Shown here: piece by piece, positions 50,728 through 60,012 of the stretch | Position numbering within the stretch: position 1 is the first letter of the stretch | Layout: each line of letters opens with the position of its first letter | DNA from: Maritimibacter sp. | GTDB taxonomy: Bacteria > Pseudomonadota > Alphaproteobacteria > Rhodobacterales > Rhodobacteraceae | Direction of reading: 5' to 3' | Length of the DNA: 64,000 nt | NCBI GenBank assembly: GCA_017792445.1 | Contig: CP051232.1 | Location: forward strand, 2,578,001 to 2,642,000 | Position numbers and translations under genes: made by a program | The notes under the pieces: generated by a model | Seen by the model: the letters and a program-made list of their open reading frames with translations, nothing else | What the model was told of the DNA's origin: nothing | Databases searched by the model: none

Positions 50728-52578
50728 TCAGACGGGATTGGCGGTCAGCCGGCCCGCACCCTGCGCGGCGCGCGTCATGCGGTGACGGTCCGGGCCCGCC
50801 AGACGCCGTGCGAGCCGGTCGAATGCGCCGCCCGCGCGGTCAGGCCGCCCCGCCAGCGCCCGCGTCCGGGCCAGCGCGGCCCGGGCGGCGCGGCGAACAG
50901 GGGCGGGGGTGGCATCGTCCGCCAGCAGCGCGTGGCAGGCCATCACCCCGCGGCCCAGGTCGAACAGGCCGCCCGCGGCGTCCAGCGCGTCCTCCAAGGC
51001 GTGCGGTGCGCCCTCGGCTGTCCGCACCAGACGCAGGGTCCGGTGATACAGCCGCGCGCGCCACAGAAGCGGCGCTTCCAGCGCGTCCGGGTGCCCGGCC
51101 AGCGCCGCGACATCGTCCAGCATCGCGGTCAGCAGCGCTTTCGCGCGGCGTCTGCGGTTGACCGGGTAAAACCAGCGGTAGGCGGCCATCGCGGCCAGCG
51201 GCGCGGCGGCGACCGCCAGACCGGCGGACACGGACGCACCGAAGCTGCCGGTGAGCGGGAAATGCGGCTGCAGCATCAGCAGCAGCACCATGTTGTAGTC
51301 GAAGCTCATCGCCTGCGTCCGGCGGTGCGCCATCAGGAATGGGCCGAACAGGATGAAGGGCACCAGCCACGCCAGCATCTCGGCCTCGCTGCCGGCCAGC
51401 GGCCACGCGAGCCAGCGGCAGGCCAGCGCGCCCACCACGCCGGCGATTTGGCCGAGACAGACGTGGCGCATCTGAAGCACCGGGTTCTCGAAGGTCGAGA
51501 ACAAAGAGATCATCACCGACAGCCCCAGCAGCAGGAAATTCCCCGCGCTCCATCCCGTGATCAGCCACAGGGCGCCGAACAACAGCAGCGAGCCGCCCGC
51601 CCGCTGCGCGGCCTCGGCGGCGCCCGCGCGGTCGCGGTGCAGGACGACCGGGTGCTTGGAGTCGTGCCCCGGCGCCTCGGCCCGCGACCAGCGGTCCATC
51701 GTGACCCGCAGCCGCCCCAGCGTCGGGGCCAGTTCGTGCCCCTCGGGAAGCGCCTGCCGGGCAAGGTCGAGTTCTGCCACCGCCCGCTCGGTCACGTCGT
51801 CGCGCAACGCGGTCGCGGCCCGTCGCAACGCGCCTTCGATCTCGGGCACCGCGCCTTCGCCGCGCCGCCAGAACACCAGCGAGATCGCCGCCAGCAGCAT
51901 GGACCGCACCGCCCGCACGGTGCGGCGCGAACGCAGCGAGCCGGCGGCGTGGACCTCCAGCGCCTCGTCCAGCGCGGCGAGCCGCGACAGCAGGGCGCCA
52001 TCCTCGCCGGGCGCGTCCTTCGCGTCGGCCACGTGGTCCAGCAGGTCCGCCAGCAGCACCCTGAGCCGGTGCCGCAGCCCCCCGCCATCGGCCACTCCGC
52101 CGAACAACAGGCCCACCGCCGTCGCCATCGCCACGCCGGTCAGCACCGTTGCCATGCGGTCCAGCCCCAGCGCCAGAACGCCGCCATGCCCGCTGTCCAG
52201 AAGCGAGACCATCGCGGCGGTGTATCCTGCCAGCACGGTGCCGTAGGCCCCGAACCCCCGCAGCAGGTTCCCGGCCCACGTACACAGCGCCACCCACAGC
52301 GCCAGCCCGATCACCAAAAGCCATGGATGGACACCCGAGGCCAGCACCAGAAGCACGCCGATGACCGAGCCGACGATGGTTCCGGAGAAGCGGAAGAAGG
52401 CCTTCTCGACCAGTTGGCCGCGCAGCGGTTGCGACGCGGCCCAGACCGACATGCCCGCCCATTGCGGATGTTCCAGCCCCGCGATCCACGCGACGAACAC
52501 CGCAAGGCAGGCCGCCAGCGCGGTCCGCAGTCCGAAACGCAGCCGCGCCGGATCGAAACCAAGGCCCGCGAGCGTCAT
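50728..52578 (-). CDS. FUSC-family membrane protein, aromatic-acid-exporter-like
   Basis: This 616-residue protein has two sets of hydrophobic helices (about 12-175 and 330-460) separated by a cytoplasmic region, the layout of YccS/AaeB FUSC transporters. Typical segments are ALAACLAVFVAWIAGLEHPQW and GQLVEKAFFRFSGTIVGSVIG. AaeB exports aromatic carboxylic acids under stress. The start overlaps the stop of the MarR gene (ATGA), and a palindromic operator precedes that gene, so this is a regulated efflux pair. No membrane-fusion partner (AaeA) is seen nearby. Confidence 0.87.
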   Translation of the reverse strand: MTLAGLGFDPARLRFGLRTALAACLAVFVAWIAGLEHPQWAGMSVWAASQPLRGQLVEKAFFRFSGTIVGSVIGVLLVLASGVHPWLLVIGLALWVALCTWAGNLLRGFGAYGTVLAGYTAAMVSLLDSGHGGVLALGLDRMATVLTGVAMATAVGLLFGGVADGGGLRHRLRVLLADLLDHVADAKDAPGEDGALLSRLAALDEALEVHAAGSLRSRRTVRAVRSMLLAAISLVFWRRGEGAVPEIEGALRRAATALRDDVTERAVAELDLARQALPEGHELAPTLGRLRVTMDRWSRAEAPGHDSKHPVVLHRDRAGAAEAAQRAGGSLLLFGALWLITGWSAGNFLLLGLSVMISLFSTFENPVLQMRHVCLGQIAGVVGALACRWLAWPLAGSEAEMLAWLVPFILFGPFLMAHRRTQAMSFDYNMVLLLMLQPHFPLTGSFGASVSAGLAVAAAPLAAMAAYRWFYPVNRRRRAKALLTAMLDDVAALAGHPDALEAPLLWRARLYHRTLRLVRTAEGAPHALEDALDAAGGLFDLGRGVMACHALLADDATPAPVRRAARAALARTRALAGRPDRAGGAFDRLARRLAGPDRHRMTRAAQGAGRLTANPV

Positions 52579-53060
52579 CGCTTTCGCTTTCCATCGTCAT
52601 GCGCGGCAAGCACGCCTTCGACCCGGTCCTCGATCCGCGCGAAGGCACGGGTCATGGTGGCGATGGTGTCCTCGTCGAGGTCGCAGAGAAAGCGCTCTTC
52701 GGCCTCGGCGATCCGGGCGCGGATGCGCGTCACCTCGGCGTGGCCCGCCTTGGTCAGCACGACCCGCTTGGCGCGGCGGTCGTCGGGGTCGGGTTTCCGC
52801 TCGACCAGCCCCGCCTCGGACAGCAGGTCGACCAACCGCACCAGCGTCGAGCCGTCGATGCCGACGCGGCGGGCGAGTTCCTTCTGGGTGATGGCGTCGC
52901 CGGACTCGCTGAGGTGGATCAGCGGAGTCCACGTGGCGTCGGTCAGTCCCGCCGCAACCAGTTCAAGGTCGACGGCGCGGCGCCACACCCGCGCCAGCGT
53001 CACGAAGCGAAAGCCGAACCGCGTCCGCAGCGCGGTAATGTCTGTAGTGGTGCCGGTCAT
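52575..53060 (-). CDS. MarR-family transcriptional regulator
   Basis: This 161-residue winged-helix protein has the MarR pattern, with TQKELARRVGIDGSTLVRLV as the recognition region, LLSEAGLVERKPDPDDRRAKRVVLT as the wing (as two adjacent elements), and a C-terminal dimer helix. It probably senses an aromatic ligand and represses itself and the FUSC gene. A 21-base palindrome sits 20 bases upstream of its start. The gene order ScfR, MarR, FUSC is all minus strand, but the 77-base gap suggests a separate promoter here. Confidence 0.9.
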   Translation of the reverse strand: MTGTTTDITALRTRFGFRFVTLARVWRRAVDLELVAAGLTDATWTPLIHLSESGDAITQKELARRVGIDGSTLVRLVDLLSEAGLVERKPDPDDRRAKRVVLTKAGHAEVTRIRARIAEAEERFLCDLDEDTIATMTRAFARIEDRVEGVLAAHDDGKRKR

Positions 53061-53080
53061 GCCGGGAGAAATAGCTCAAG

Positions 53081-53101
53081 ATAGATTGAACCTCAAACTA
53101 T
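53081..53101. promoter_or_regulatory. Candidate MarR operator
   Basis: A 21-base palindrome of the form ATAGnTTGA-N3-TCAAnCTAT lies 20 bases upstream of the MarR start. All 16 defined positions are symmetric. Position and length fit MarR-type autoregulation that would also control the coupled FUSC gene. Confidence 0.6.
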
Positions 53102-53137
53102 TTGAATTGCAATGGACCGTCCCGCCACGCGCAGGGC

Positions 53138-54442
53138 TCAGGCGGCTTCCGCCAGGATCGAAGGCTCGCGCCGCGCAGGGCAGTCGGCTTGCGGGCAGAT
53201 GCGGCAGCTTGTGCCGACCCTTAGCGCCGCGCCCTCTGCGCCGCGCGGCCGGGGCAGGATCAGCATGACCGCCTCGAACACCGGCGGTGCGTCGAACCGT
53301 GCCGGGCCGACAGGCTCGGCCACCGCGTAAGCCACGAAGCGCGCCGCGTCGCGGCCCGCCATCTCGACCACCGCGCGCACCGGCGACAGGGGGCGGCTTA
53401 GCGCCTGATAGAGCGGCCATAAAGGGCAGGCGGCGCCGAAGCGGGGCAGGGGGAAGCCGTCGACCGGCTTGCGGGCGGTCAACGTGCCGGAGCCGTCGCA
53501 GATCACCAGCCCCGTGGCCGTGTCAAGGCTGTCCGGCGGCAAGGCCGCCAGCCGCCGCAGAACCGCGCCCATGCCGACCCCGAAGCGGGCCGCCAGCACC
53601 GCCGGGTCGCACCCGGTCTCGCGCGCCGCCAAGGCGAAAGCGGGCAGCGGCAGCGCGGTGGCATCCTGCCGGTAGCGGGCCGCCCAGCCTTCGGCAAGCG
53701 ACCGCCCCGCCGCGCTGGTCAATTCCCTGGCCCCGGCGATCACGTCCTGCGGATCGGCGGGCGTCTCGCCCTCCAGCGGCGCAAGGTGATAGTCCCGCGC
53801 GGCCAGCCATGCCTCCAGTTCCTCTTGCGGGGTGCCGGTGGACTGCGCCGCCTCGGTGGACGCTTCGAGGTAGGACACCAGCGCGCGGCTGGTGTCGGCA
53901 AGGCGTTCGCTGTCCTCGTGGATGTTGCGATGGAAGCGGTCGCGCCACTCGGCCTCGATCTCGCCGGGTTCGACAAGGATCGACGAGGTGGCGTTGATCG
54001 CGGTCACGGTGGACAGCAATTCGTGCAGCGAGGCGGCAAGGTGAGGGTCATGGCCAAGGCGGTCGGTCAGGCTTTCGGTCACCCGCTCCAGATGCCGGAT
54101 GCGGCGCCGTTGCAGCGCCACGAGACGCGCCCAGCCGGGGAAGCGGCCGGCGAATTCCTCGGCTCGCGTTTCCTCTGCCGCAGCCTCGGGGAAAGCCGCC
54201 GCCGCATCCCGCATCTGCCCGACCAACGCGGCGCCCGCACCCTCGGCAAGGGCAGAGGGATCAACCTCTAGCGTACGGGCGATGTCGGCCAGTAACTTTC
54301 CCGCGATTCTGCGCTTATTGTGCTCGATAAGATTCAAGTATGCCGCAGATATTCCGACCGTTTGCGCCAACATCGACTGCTTGAGACCCATCGCGACACG
54401 CCGTTCGCGAATCCTACTGCCTGTAAGCGTTCCGGCGGGCAT
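53138..54442 (-). CDS. Short-chain fatty acyl transcriptional regulator (ScfR-type XRE protein)
   Basis: From the ATG at 54442 the protein has 434 residues. An XRE HTH occupies about 8-62 (RIRERRVAMGLKQSMLAQ, then ISAAYLNLIEHNKRRI). A long helical ligand domain follows, ending in the cysteine-rich CRICPQADCPARREPSI motif typical of ScfR/RamB-like regulators (DUF2083). Such proteins respond to acetyl- or propionyl-CoA and control acetate and propionate genes. It is divergent from the ABC-acs cluster across 223 bases with several TTTACA-type palindromes. Longer frames upstream are not coding. Confidence 0.9.
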   Translation of the reverse strand: MPAGTLTGSRIRERRVAMGLKQSMLAQTVGISAAYLNLIEHNKRRIAGKLLADIARTLEVDPSALAEGAGAALVGQMRDAAAAFPEAAAEETRAEEFAGRFPGWARLVALQRRRIRHLERVTESLTDRLGHDPHLAASLHELLSTVTAINATSSILVEPGEIEAEWRDRFHRNIHEDSERLADTSRALVSYLEASTEAAQSTGTPQEELEAWLAARDYHLAPLEGETPADPQDVIAGARELTSAAGRSLAEGWAARYRQDATALPLPAFALAARETGCDPAVLAARFGVGMGAVLRRLAALPPDSLDTATGLVICDGSGTLTARKPVDGFPLPRFGAACPLWPLYQALSRPLSPVRAVVEMAGRDAARFVAYAVAEPVGPARFDAPPVFEAVMLILPRPRGAEGAALRVGTSCRICPQADCPARREPSILAEAA

Positions 54443-54491
54443 CACGCATCCCCCTGATCTGAAACGGTTTCCGCAGCGCGCAGATAAATTC

Positions 54492-54550
54492 TTTACAATT
54501 GCCGCGTGCGCATTGTGTAATTTTTTACAGCTTTTTCCTTTATGTAAAGG
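54492..54550. promoter_or_regulatory. Cluster of AT-rich palindromes between scfR-type gene and ABC-acs operon
   Basis: Within 60 bases there are TTTACAATTG (54492), TGTAA-N4-TTACA (54516-54529) and CCTTTA-TG-TAAAGG (54537-54550). All contain the TTTAC/GTAAA half-site. They lie in the divergent control region and are candidate sites for the ScfR-type protein, for either direction. I cannot say which spacing the protein prefers. Confidence 0.45.
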
Positions 54551-54665
54551 TGCTTGTTGCGAAGTTTTCGGGACGCCCTCATAAATTTGAGCATCCTGTA
54601 AAAGGGACATGCCGGACCAGGGAGGAAACGGTCCGGCGCCACAATGACGTAACGGGAGGAACTTC

Positions 54666-56009
54666 ATGACCAGAACGACTCTGACTCGCCGTGGACTGCT
54701 CAAGTCCGGCGCCGTGACCGGCGCGGGCCTTGCGGTCCCGACGATCTTCACCTCCGGCGCGGGGGCGTTCACCAACGAGCCCGGCGCCAGCGAGGTCGTG
54801 CTCGGCTTCAACGTGCCGCAGACCGGCCCCTATGCCGACGAGGGTGCAGACGAACTGCGCGCCTATGAACTCGCGGTCGAGCACCTGAACGGCGGCGGTG
54901 ACGGCGGCATGCTGAACACCTTCTCGTCGAAAGTACTCGACGGCACCGGTATCCTTGGCCGCAAGGTCGCCTATGTGACCGGCGACACGCAGACCAAGTC
55001 GGACGCCGCCCGCGCATCGGCCAAGTCGATGATCGAAAAGGACGGCGCGATCATGATCACCGGCGGTTCGTCGTCGGGCGTCGCCGTTGCGGTTCAGGGC
55101 CTCTGCCAGGAAGCCGGCGTCATCTTCATGGCCGGCCTGACGCACTCGAACGACACCACCGGCAAGGACAAGAAGGCGAACGGCTTCCGTCACTTCTTCA
55201 ACGCCTACATGTCGGGCGCCGCTCTGGCGCCGGTGCTGGCCGCGCGCTACGGCACCGACCGCAAGGCGTACCACCTGACCGCCGACTACACCTGGGGCTG
55301 GACCCAGGAAGAGTCGATCAAAGCCTCGACCGAGGCGCTGGGCTGGGAGACCGTCAACGCGGTCAAGACCCCGCTCGCCGCGACCGACTTCTCGTCGTAC
55401 ATCGCTCCGGTTCTGAACTCGGGCGCCGACGTTCTGGTTCTGAACCACTACGGCGGCAACATGGTCAACTCGCTGACCAACGCCGTGCAGTTCGGCCTGC
55501 GCGACAAGCAGGTGAACGGCAAGAACTTCGAGATCGTCGTTCCGCTTTACTCGCGCCTGATGGCCCGCGGCGCCGGCGAAAACGTCAAGGGCATCCTTGG
55601 CTCGACCAACTGGCACTGGTCGCTGCAGGACGAGGGCTCGCAGGCCTTCGTGAAGTCGTTCGGCACCAAGTACGGCTTCCCGCCGTCGCAGGCCGCGCAC
55701 ACCTGCTACGTCCAGACGCTGCTGTACGCTGACGCCGTGACCCGCGCCGGCTCGTTCAACCCCTGCGACGTCGCTGCGGCGCTGGAAGGGTTCGAGTTCG
55801 ACGGCATGGGCAACGGTCCGACGCTGTACCGCGCCGACGACCACCAGTGCTTCAAGGACGTGCTGGTTGTGCAGGGCAAGGAGAACCCGACTTCGGAATT
55901 CGACCTTCTCGAGGTCGTCGAAGTCACTCCGGCCGCTCAGGTCACCTATCCGCCCGATCACCCGATGTTTGCCGGTGGCAGCCTCGGCGAGTGCAACCCG
56001 GGCGCCTAA
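54666..56009 (+). CDS. Branched-chain-amino-acid-type ABC substrate-binding protein with Tat signal
   Basis: This 447-residue Peripla_BP_6 protein has a twin-arginine signal (TRRGLLKSGAVTGAGLAVPT). The domain begins EVVLGFNVPQTGPYADEG; later come GGSSSGVAVAVQGLCQEAGV and a HLTADYTWGWTQEES block. LivK relatives bind branched amino acids, amides, urea or short acids. AACGGGAGG lies just before the ATG. The Tat signal and the acs gene at the end of the operon argue against a plain leucine transporter. A hairpin separates it from the permease genes. Confidence 0.9.
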   Translation: MTRTTLTRRGLLKSGAVTGAGLAVPTIFTSGAGAFTNEPGASEVVLGFNVPQTGPYADEGADELRAYELAVEHLNGGGDGGMLNTFSSKVLDGTGILGRKVAYVTGDTQTKSDAARASAKSMIEKDGAIMITGGSSSGVAVAVQGLCQEAGVIFMAGLTHSNDTTGKDKKANGFRHFFNAYMSGAALAPVLAARYGTDRKAYHLTADYTWGWTQEESIKASTEALGWETVNAVKTPLAATDFSSYIAPVLNSGADVLVLNHYGGNMVNSLTNAVQFGLRDKQVNGKNFEIVVPLYSRLMARGAGENVKGILGSTNWHWSLQDEGSQAFVKSFGTKYGFPPSQAAHTCYVQTLLYADAVTRAGSFNPCDVAAALEGFEFDGMGNGPTLYRADDHQCFKDVLVVQGKENPTSEFDLLEVVEVTPAAQVTYPPDHPMFAGGSLGECNPGA

Positions 56010-56033
56010 GACACTACTAAAAAATCGTTGCGT

Positions 56034-56055
56034 AGGGCGGGGTTATCCCCGCCCT
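56034..56055 (+). other. Intra-operon hairpin after the binding-protein gene
   Basis: AGGGCGGGG (56034-56042) pairs perfectly with CCCCGCCCT (56047-56055) around TTAT. There is no T-run. Such stems after binding-protein genes usually protect the upstream mRNA part and lower permease expression. Confidence 0.7.
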
Positions 56056-56120
56056 GCCGAACAAGCCGCCGCCGCGGCCTCCGTCGGCGTGCGCGCCCAT
56101 TCCAGAAACGGGTCGGGACA

Positions 56121-57152
56121 ATGGACGCAATCATTCTCCAGGTGCTGAACGGGCTCGACAAGGGCTCTGCCTATGCGCTCATCGCGCTGGGCCTCACGCT
56201 GATCTTCGGCACGCTCGGTGTCGTCAACTTCGCCCACGGGGCGATCTTCATGCTCGGCGCGTTCTGCGCCGTGACGCTGCAACGCATCCTGTCGCTGAGC
56301 TACACGGTCATCGACGAGACGCAGAAGGACTTCCTCGGCAATCCGCTGAAGGTCGACGTGCCTTACGTCGAGTCGTGGTTCGGGCCAGAGGCGGGACAGG
56401 CGATCATCGACTGGTCAGTGCCATTGTCGATCCTGTTCGCGATCCCGGTCATGCTGTTCATCGGCTACGTGATGGAGCGCGGCCTGATCAAGCACTTCTA
56501 CAAGCGGCCCCACGCGGACCAGATCCTTGTGACCTTCGGCCTCGCCATCGTGTTGCAGGAGCTGATCAAGTACTTCTTCGGCGCCAACCCGATCCCGACC
56601 CCGGCGCCCGACGCCTTCCGCGGCTCGTTCGACTTCGGCGTGCTGATCGGTTTTGCCGAGAACGCCATCATCTACCCCTACTGGCGGATGATCTACTTCG
56701 CCTTCGCGCTGGTCCTGATCGCGGGCGTGTTCGGGTTCCTGCAGTTCACCACCTTCGGCATGGTCGTTCGCGCCGGTATGGCGGACCGCGAGACGGTGGG
56801 CCTGCTGGGCATCAACATCGACCGCAAGTTCACCATCATGTTCGGTATCGCGGCAGCCGTCGCGGGCTTGGCGGGTGTCATGTACACGCCGATCAACTCG
56901 CCGAACTATCACATGGGGATGGACTTCCTTGTCCTCAGCTTCGTCGTGGTCGTCGTCGGCGGCATGGGCAGCCTTCCGGGCGCCGTGCTTGCAGGCTTCA
57001 TGCTGGGCATTCTCGAAGCCTTCGCCTCGATGAACTGGATCAAGGACATCATCCCCGGCATCGACCAGATCATCATCTACCTGATTGCCATCGTCATCCT
57101 GCTGACCCGGCCGCGTGGCCTGATGGGTCGCCGCGGCGTGATGGAGGAGTAA
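56121..57152 (+). CDS. ABC transporter permease, LivH-like
   Basis: This 343-residue membrane protein of the BPD_transp_2 family starts at 56121. Its first motif is LNGLDKGSAYALIALGLTLI and its later hallmark is FGMVVRAGMADRETVGLLGI. A conserved GGMGSLPGAVLAGFMLGILE lies near the C-terminus. It forms one half of the import channel together with the LivM-like protein that follows seven bases downstream. An extra loop at about 55-90 (QRILSLSYTVIDETQKDFLG and onward) is longer than in E. coli LivH. Confidence 0.92.
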   Translation: MDAIILQVLNGLDKGSAYALIALGLTLIFGTLGVVNFAHGAIFMLGAFCAVTLQRILSLSYTVIDETQKDFLGNPLKVDVPYVESWFGPEAGQAIIDWSVPLSILFAIPVMLFIGYVMERGLIKHFYKRPHADQILVTFGLAIVLQELIKYFFGANPIPTPAPDAFRGSFDFGVLIGFAENAIIYPYWRMIYFAFALVLIAGVFGFLQFTTFGMVVRAGMADRETVGLLGINIDRKFTIMFGIAAAVAGLAGVMYTPINSPNYHMGMDFLVLSFVVVVVGGMGSLPGAVLAGFMLGILEAFASMNWIKDIIPGIDQIIIYLIAIVILLTRPRGLMGRRGVMEE

Positions 57153-57158
57153 AGACCA

Positions 57159-58364
57159 ATGTTCGGCCTTTCCAAGAAAGACACCTCGTTCCTGCTGATC
57201 GTCGTCGCACTGACGCTGCTGACCCCGATCTTCCTGCAACCCTTCCCCGAAGGCTCGGCGCTGGCCACCTTCAACGCCGGTTATCCGGACCTGATGCAGC
57301 GCTTCGCGATCTTCGGGATCTTCGCCATCGGCTTCAACATCCTGTTCGGCCTGACCGGCTACCTGTCCTTCGGCCACGCGGCCTTCCTGGGTGTCGGGTC
57401 CTACTCGGTGGTCTGGATGTACAAGCTGCTGGACTACAACATCCTGCCGGGCCTGATCCTTGCGGTCATCACCTCGGGCATCTTCGCGCTGGCGATCGGT
57501 TATGTCTCGCTGCGCCGGACCGGGATCTACTTCTCGATCCTGACGCTGGCCTTCGCGCAGATGTCGTTCAACCTCGCCTACTCGGTGCTGACGCCGCTGA
57601 CCAACGGTGAGACCGGCCTGCAGGTCTATAGCAACGACCCGCAGATCCTGATGGGAGAGGGCTCGCCCAACTCGCCGCACCTGTTCGGCCTTGTCATGCG
57701 CGACAGCCTGCAGGTGGACGTGGGCGGATGGCTGTTCACCTTCAACGTCGGCTACTACTTCTGCGCCATCGTCGCGATCCTGGCCTTCTACCTGTCGCTG
57801 CGGATCTTCCGGTCGCCCTTCGGCCTGATGCTGCGCGCGATCAAGTCGAACCAGACGCGGATGAACTACACCGGCCTCAACACGCGGCCCTACACGCTGG
57901 CGGCCTTCGTGATCTCGGGCATGTACGCCGGTCTCGCCGGTGGCCTGATGGCCTCGATGGACCCGCTGGCCGGCGCCGAGCGCATGCAGTGGACCGCGTC
58001 GGGCGAAGTTGTCCTGATGACCATCCTCGGCGGTGCGGGCACCCTTCTGGGTCCGGTGCTGGGCGCGGGCTTCATCAAGTACTTCGAGAACATCTTCTCG
58101 AAGATCAACGACAACATGCTGCACCAGTGGTTCGGCTGGATGCCCGACGGCATGGAAGACGCGCTGATCTGGGTCTCGCACTTCTTCGTCGGCAAGTCGT
58201 GGCACCTGACGCTTGGCCTGCTGTTCATGCTGGTCGTGATCTTCCTGCCCGGCGGTCTGGTCGAGGGCGGACAGCGGATCGCCCGCTGGGCCCGCAACCG
58301 GAAGAAAGGTCCGGGGGACGACCCCGAGCATCACCCGAAATCCACGCCCCACGTGGCCGAGTAA
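57159..58364 (+). CDS. ABC transporter permease, LivM-like
   Basis: This 401-residue membrane protein of the BPD_transp_2 family includes [40 protein letters not shown] and [21 protein letters not shown] polar insertion at about 150-185 is likely periplasmic. The C-terminus is basic and cytoplasmic ([13 protein letters not shown]). It pairs with the LivH-like protein. It is followed after 15 bases by the first ATPase gene. Confidence 0.92.
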   Translation: MFGLSKKDTSFLLIVVALTLLTPIFLQPFPEGSALATFNAGYPDLMQRFAIFGIFAIGFNILFGLTGYLSFGHAAFLGVGSYSVVWMYKLLDYNILPGLILAVITSGIFALAIGYVSLRRTGIYFSILTLAFAQMSFNLAYSVLTPLTNGETGLQVYSNDPQILMGEGSPNSPHLFGLVMRDSLQVDVGGWLFTFNVGYYFCAIVAILAFYLSLRIFRSPFGLMLRAIKSNQTRMNYTGLNTRPYTLAAFVISGMYAGLAGGLMASMDPLAGAERMQWTASGEVVLMTILGGAGTLLGPVLGAGFIKYFENIFSKINDNMLHQWFGWMPDGMEDALIWVSHFFVGKSWHLTLGLLFMLVVIFLPGGLVEGGQRIARWARNRKKGPGDDPEHHPKSTPHVAE

Positions 58365-58379
58365 GAGGAGAACGGAGCT

Positions 58380-59135
58380 ATGGGTATCCTCGAAGTCAAA
58401 GGTGTCGGCAAACGCTTCGGCGGTCTGCAGGCGCTGGGTGACGTGAACCTCTCGGTCAAGGACCGCACCGTCCACGCGATCATCGGTCCGAACGGCGCCG
58501 GCAAGTCGACCCTGCTGAACTGTCTCGTCGGCCGCCTGATCCCCGACACCGGGTCCGTCATGTTCGACGGCCAGTCGGTGCTGGGCCGCAAGCCGCACGA
58601 GATCAACCAGATGGGCATCAGCCGGGTGTTCCAGACCCCAGAGATCTTCGCCGATCTCACGGTGATGGAGAACGTGCTGATCCCCTGCTTCGCCAAGCGC
58701 GACGGGGCGTTCCGGATGCACGCCTTCGAGACGGTGGCGAACGAGGGCGAGCTGAACGACAAGGCCGAGGCGATCCTCGCCGACGTCAACATGCTGGAAA
58801 AGCGGAACATGCTGGCCTCGTCCCTGTCGCGCGGCGACAAGCGGCGGCTGGAGATGGCGATGTGCCTTGTGCAGCAGCCGCGTCTTCTGCTGCTGGACGA
58901 GCCCACCGCCGGCATGGCGCGGGCCGACACCAACAACACGATCGACCTGCTGAAAGAGATCCACGAGAAGCGCGACATCACCATGGCGATCATCGAGCAT
59001 GACATGCACGTGGTATTCTCGCTTGCCGACCGGATCACCGTTCTCGCTCAGGGCACGCCGCTGGTCGAGGACACGCCGGAGAACATCAAGGGCCATCCGA
59101 AGGTCCGCGAAGCCTATCTCGGGGAGAGCCACTGA
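58380..59135 (+). CDS. ABC transporter ATP-binding protein, LivG-like
   Basis: This 251-residue ATPase has Walker A GPNGAGKST at about 37-45, the Q-loop in GISRVFQTPEIF, the signature segment LSRGDKRRLEMAM (SRGD instead of the common SGGQ/SYGQ), Walker B LLLLDEPTAGM and the H-loop EHDMHVVFSL. LivG-type proteins have the long C-terminal helix missing here. Its stop shares a base with the LivF-like start. The altered signature is worth noting but is seen in some LivG relatives. Confidence 0.92.
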   Translation: MGILEVKGVGKRFGGLQALGDVNLSVKDRTVHAIIGPNGAGKSTLLNCLVGRLIPDTGSVMFDGQSVLGRKPHEINQMGISRVFQTPEIFADLTVMENVLIPCFAKRDGAFRMHAFETVANEGELNDKAEAILADVNMLEKRNMLASSLSRGDKRRLEMAMCLVQQPRLLLLDEPTAGMARADTNNTIDLLKEIHEKRDITMAIIEHDMHVVFSLADRITVLAQGTPLVEDTPENIKGHPKVREAYLGESH

Positions 59136-59917
59136 TGACCCTGACCGAAGACCAGCTGACGAACCGCACGCCGAAGGACTTCTCGTCCCACTCGAACAAG
59201 GCCGCGACCGCTCCGGCGTTCTTCTCGGCCTATGATCTGCACGCCTACTATGGCGAGAGCTACATCGTGCAGGGCGTGTCGTTCAACATCCACGAGGGCG
59301 AGATCCTTGCCCTTCTGGGGCGCAACGGCGCGGGCAAGACCTCGACGCTGCGGGCGCTTGCGCGGCTCGATGACCCGCAGCTGACTCATGGAGAGGTCTG
59401 GCTGGATCACCAGCCGCTGCACAAGATGTCGAGCTATCAGGCGGCCTCGGCCGGTCTGCAGCTTGTGCCCGAGGACCGGCGCATCATCCCCGGCCTGACG
59501 GTCGAGGAGAACCTGCAATTGGCGCAGATCGCGCCGCCGGTGGGCTGGTCGCTGGACCGTCTTTACGACCTGTTCCCGCGTCTGGGCGAACGCCGCAAGC
59601 AAGAGGGCGTGACGCTGTCGGGTGGCGAGCAGCAGATGCTGGCCATCGCCCGCGCGCTGGCCCGGGACATCAAGGTGCTGCTTCTCGACGAACCCTACGA
59701 GGGCCTTGCGCCCGTCATCGTGGACGAGATCGAGAAGACGCTGAACATCATCAAGCAGCAGGGCATCACGACGGTGATCGTGGAACAGAACGCCGTGCGC
59801 GCCCTGATGCTTGCCGACCGTGCGGTTATCCTCGATACCGGAACGGTGGTGTTCGACGGCACCGCGAAGGAGGTGCTCGACAACGAGCAATTGCGGGCAG
59901 AGTATCTGGCCATCTGA
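59135..59917 (+). CDS. ABC transporter ATP-binding protein, LivF-like
   Basis: This 260-residue ATPase has Walker [11 protein letters not shown], the Q-loop region [20 protein letters not shown], the signature [15 protein letters not shown] and Walker [14 protein letters not shown]. It carries about 25 extra N-terminal residues compared with LivF ([20 protein letters not shown] and onward). It pairs with the LivG-like ATPase to drive the importer. The acs gene starts 95 bases downstream, probably in the same transcript. Confidence 0.92.
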   Translation: MTLTEDQLTNRTPKDFSSHSNKAATAPAFFSAYDLHAYYGESYIVQGVSFNIHEGEILALLGRNGAGKTSTLRALARLDDPQLTHGEVWLDHQPLHKMSSYQAASAGLQLVPEDRRIIPGLTVEENLQLAQIAPPVGWSLDRLYDLFPRLGERRKQEGVTLSGGEQQMLAIARALARDIKVLLLDEPYEGLAPVIVDEIEKTLNIIKQQGITTVIVEQNAVRALMLADRAVILDTGTVVFDGTAKEVLDNEQLRAEYLAI

Positions 59918-60012
59918 GGCCAGTGGCCCGACGCGGACCCAAGGGGCCGCCCTGCACAGCACTGCACCAGCCCGCCGCCGCGGGCGGTGCATCACGGGAT
60001 GGAGGAAAAGCG

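Noticed and set aside
56415-59132. 905-codon minus-strand frame opposite the Liv-type genes
   Set aside because: Antisense to four genes with clear ABC motifs; rich in His, Asp, Gln and Arg as expected for shadow frames.
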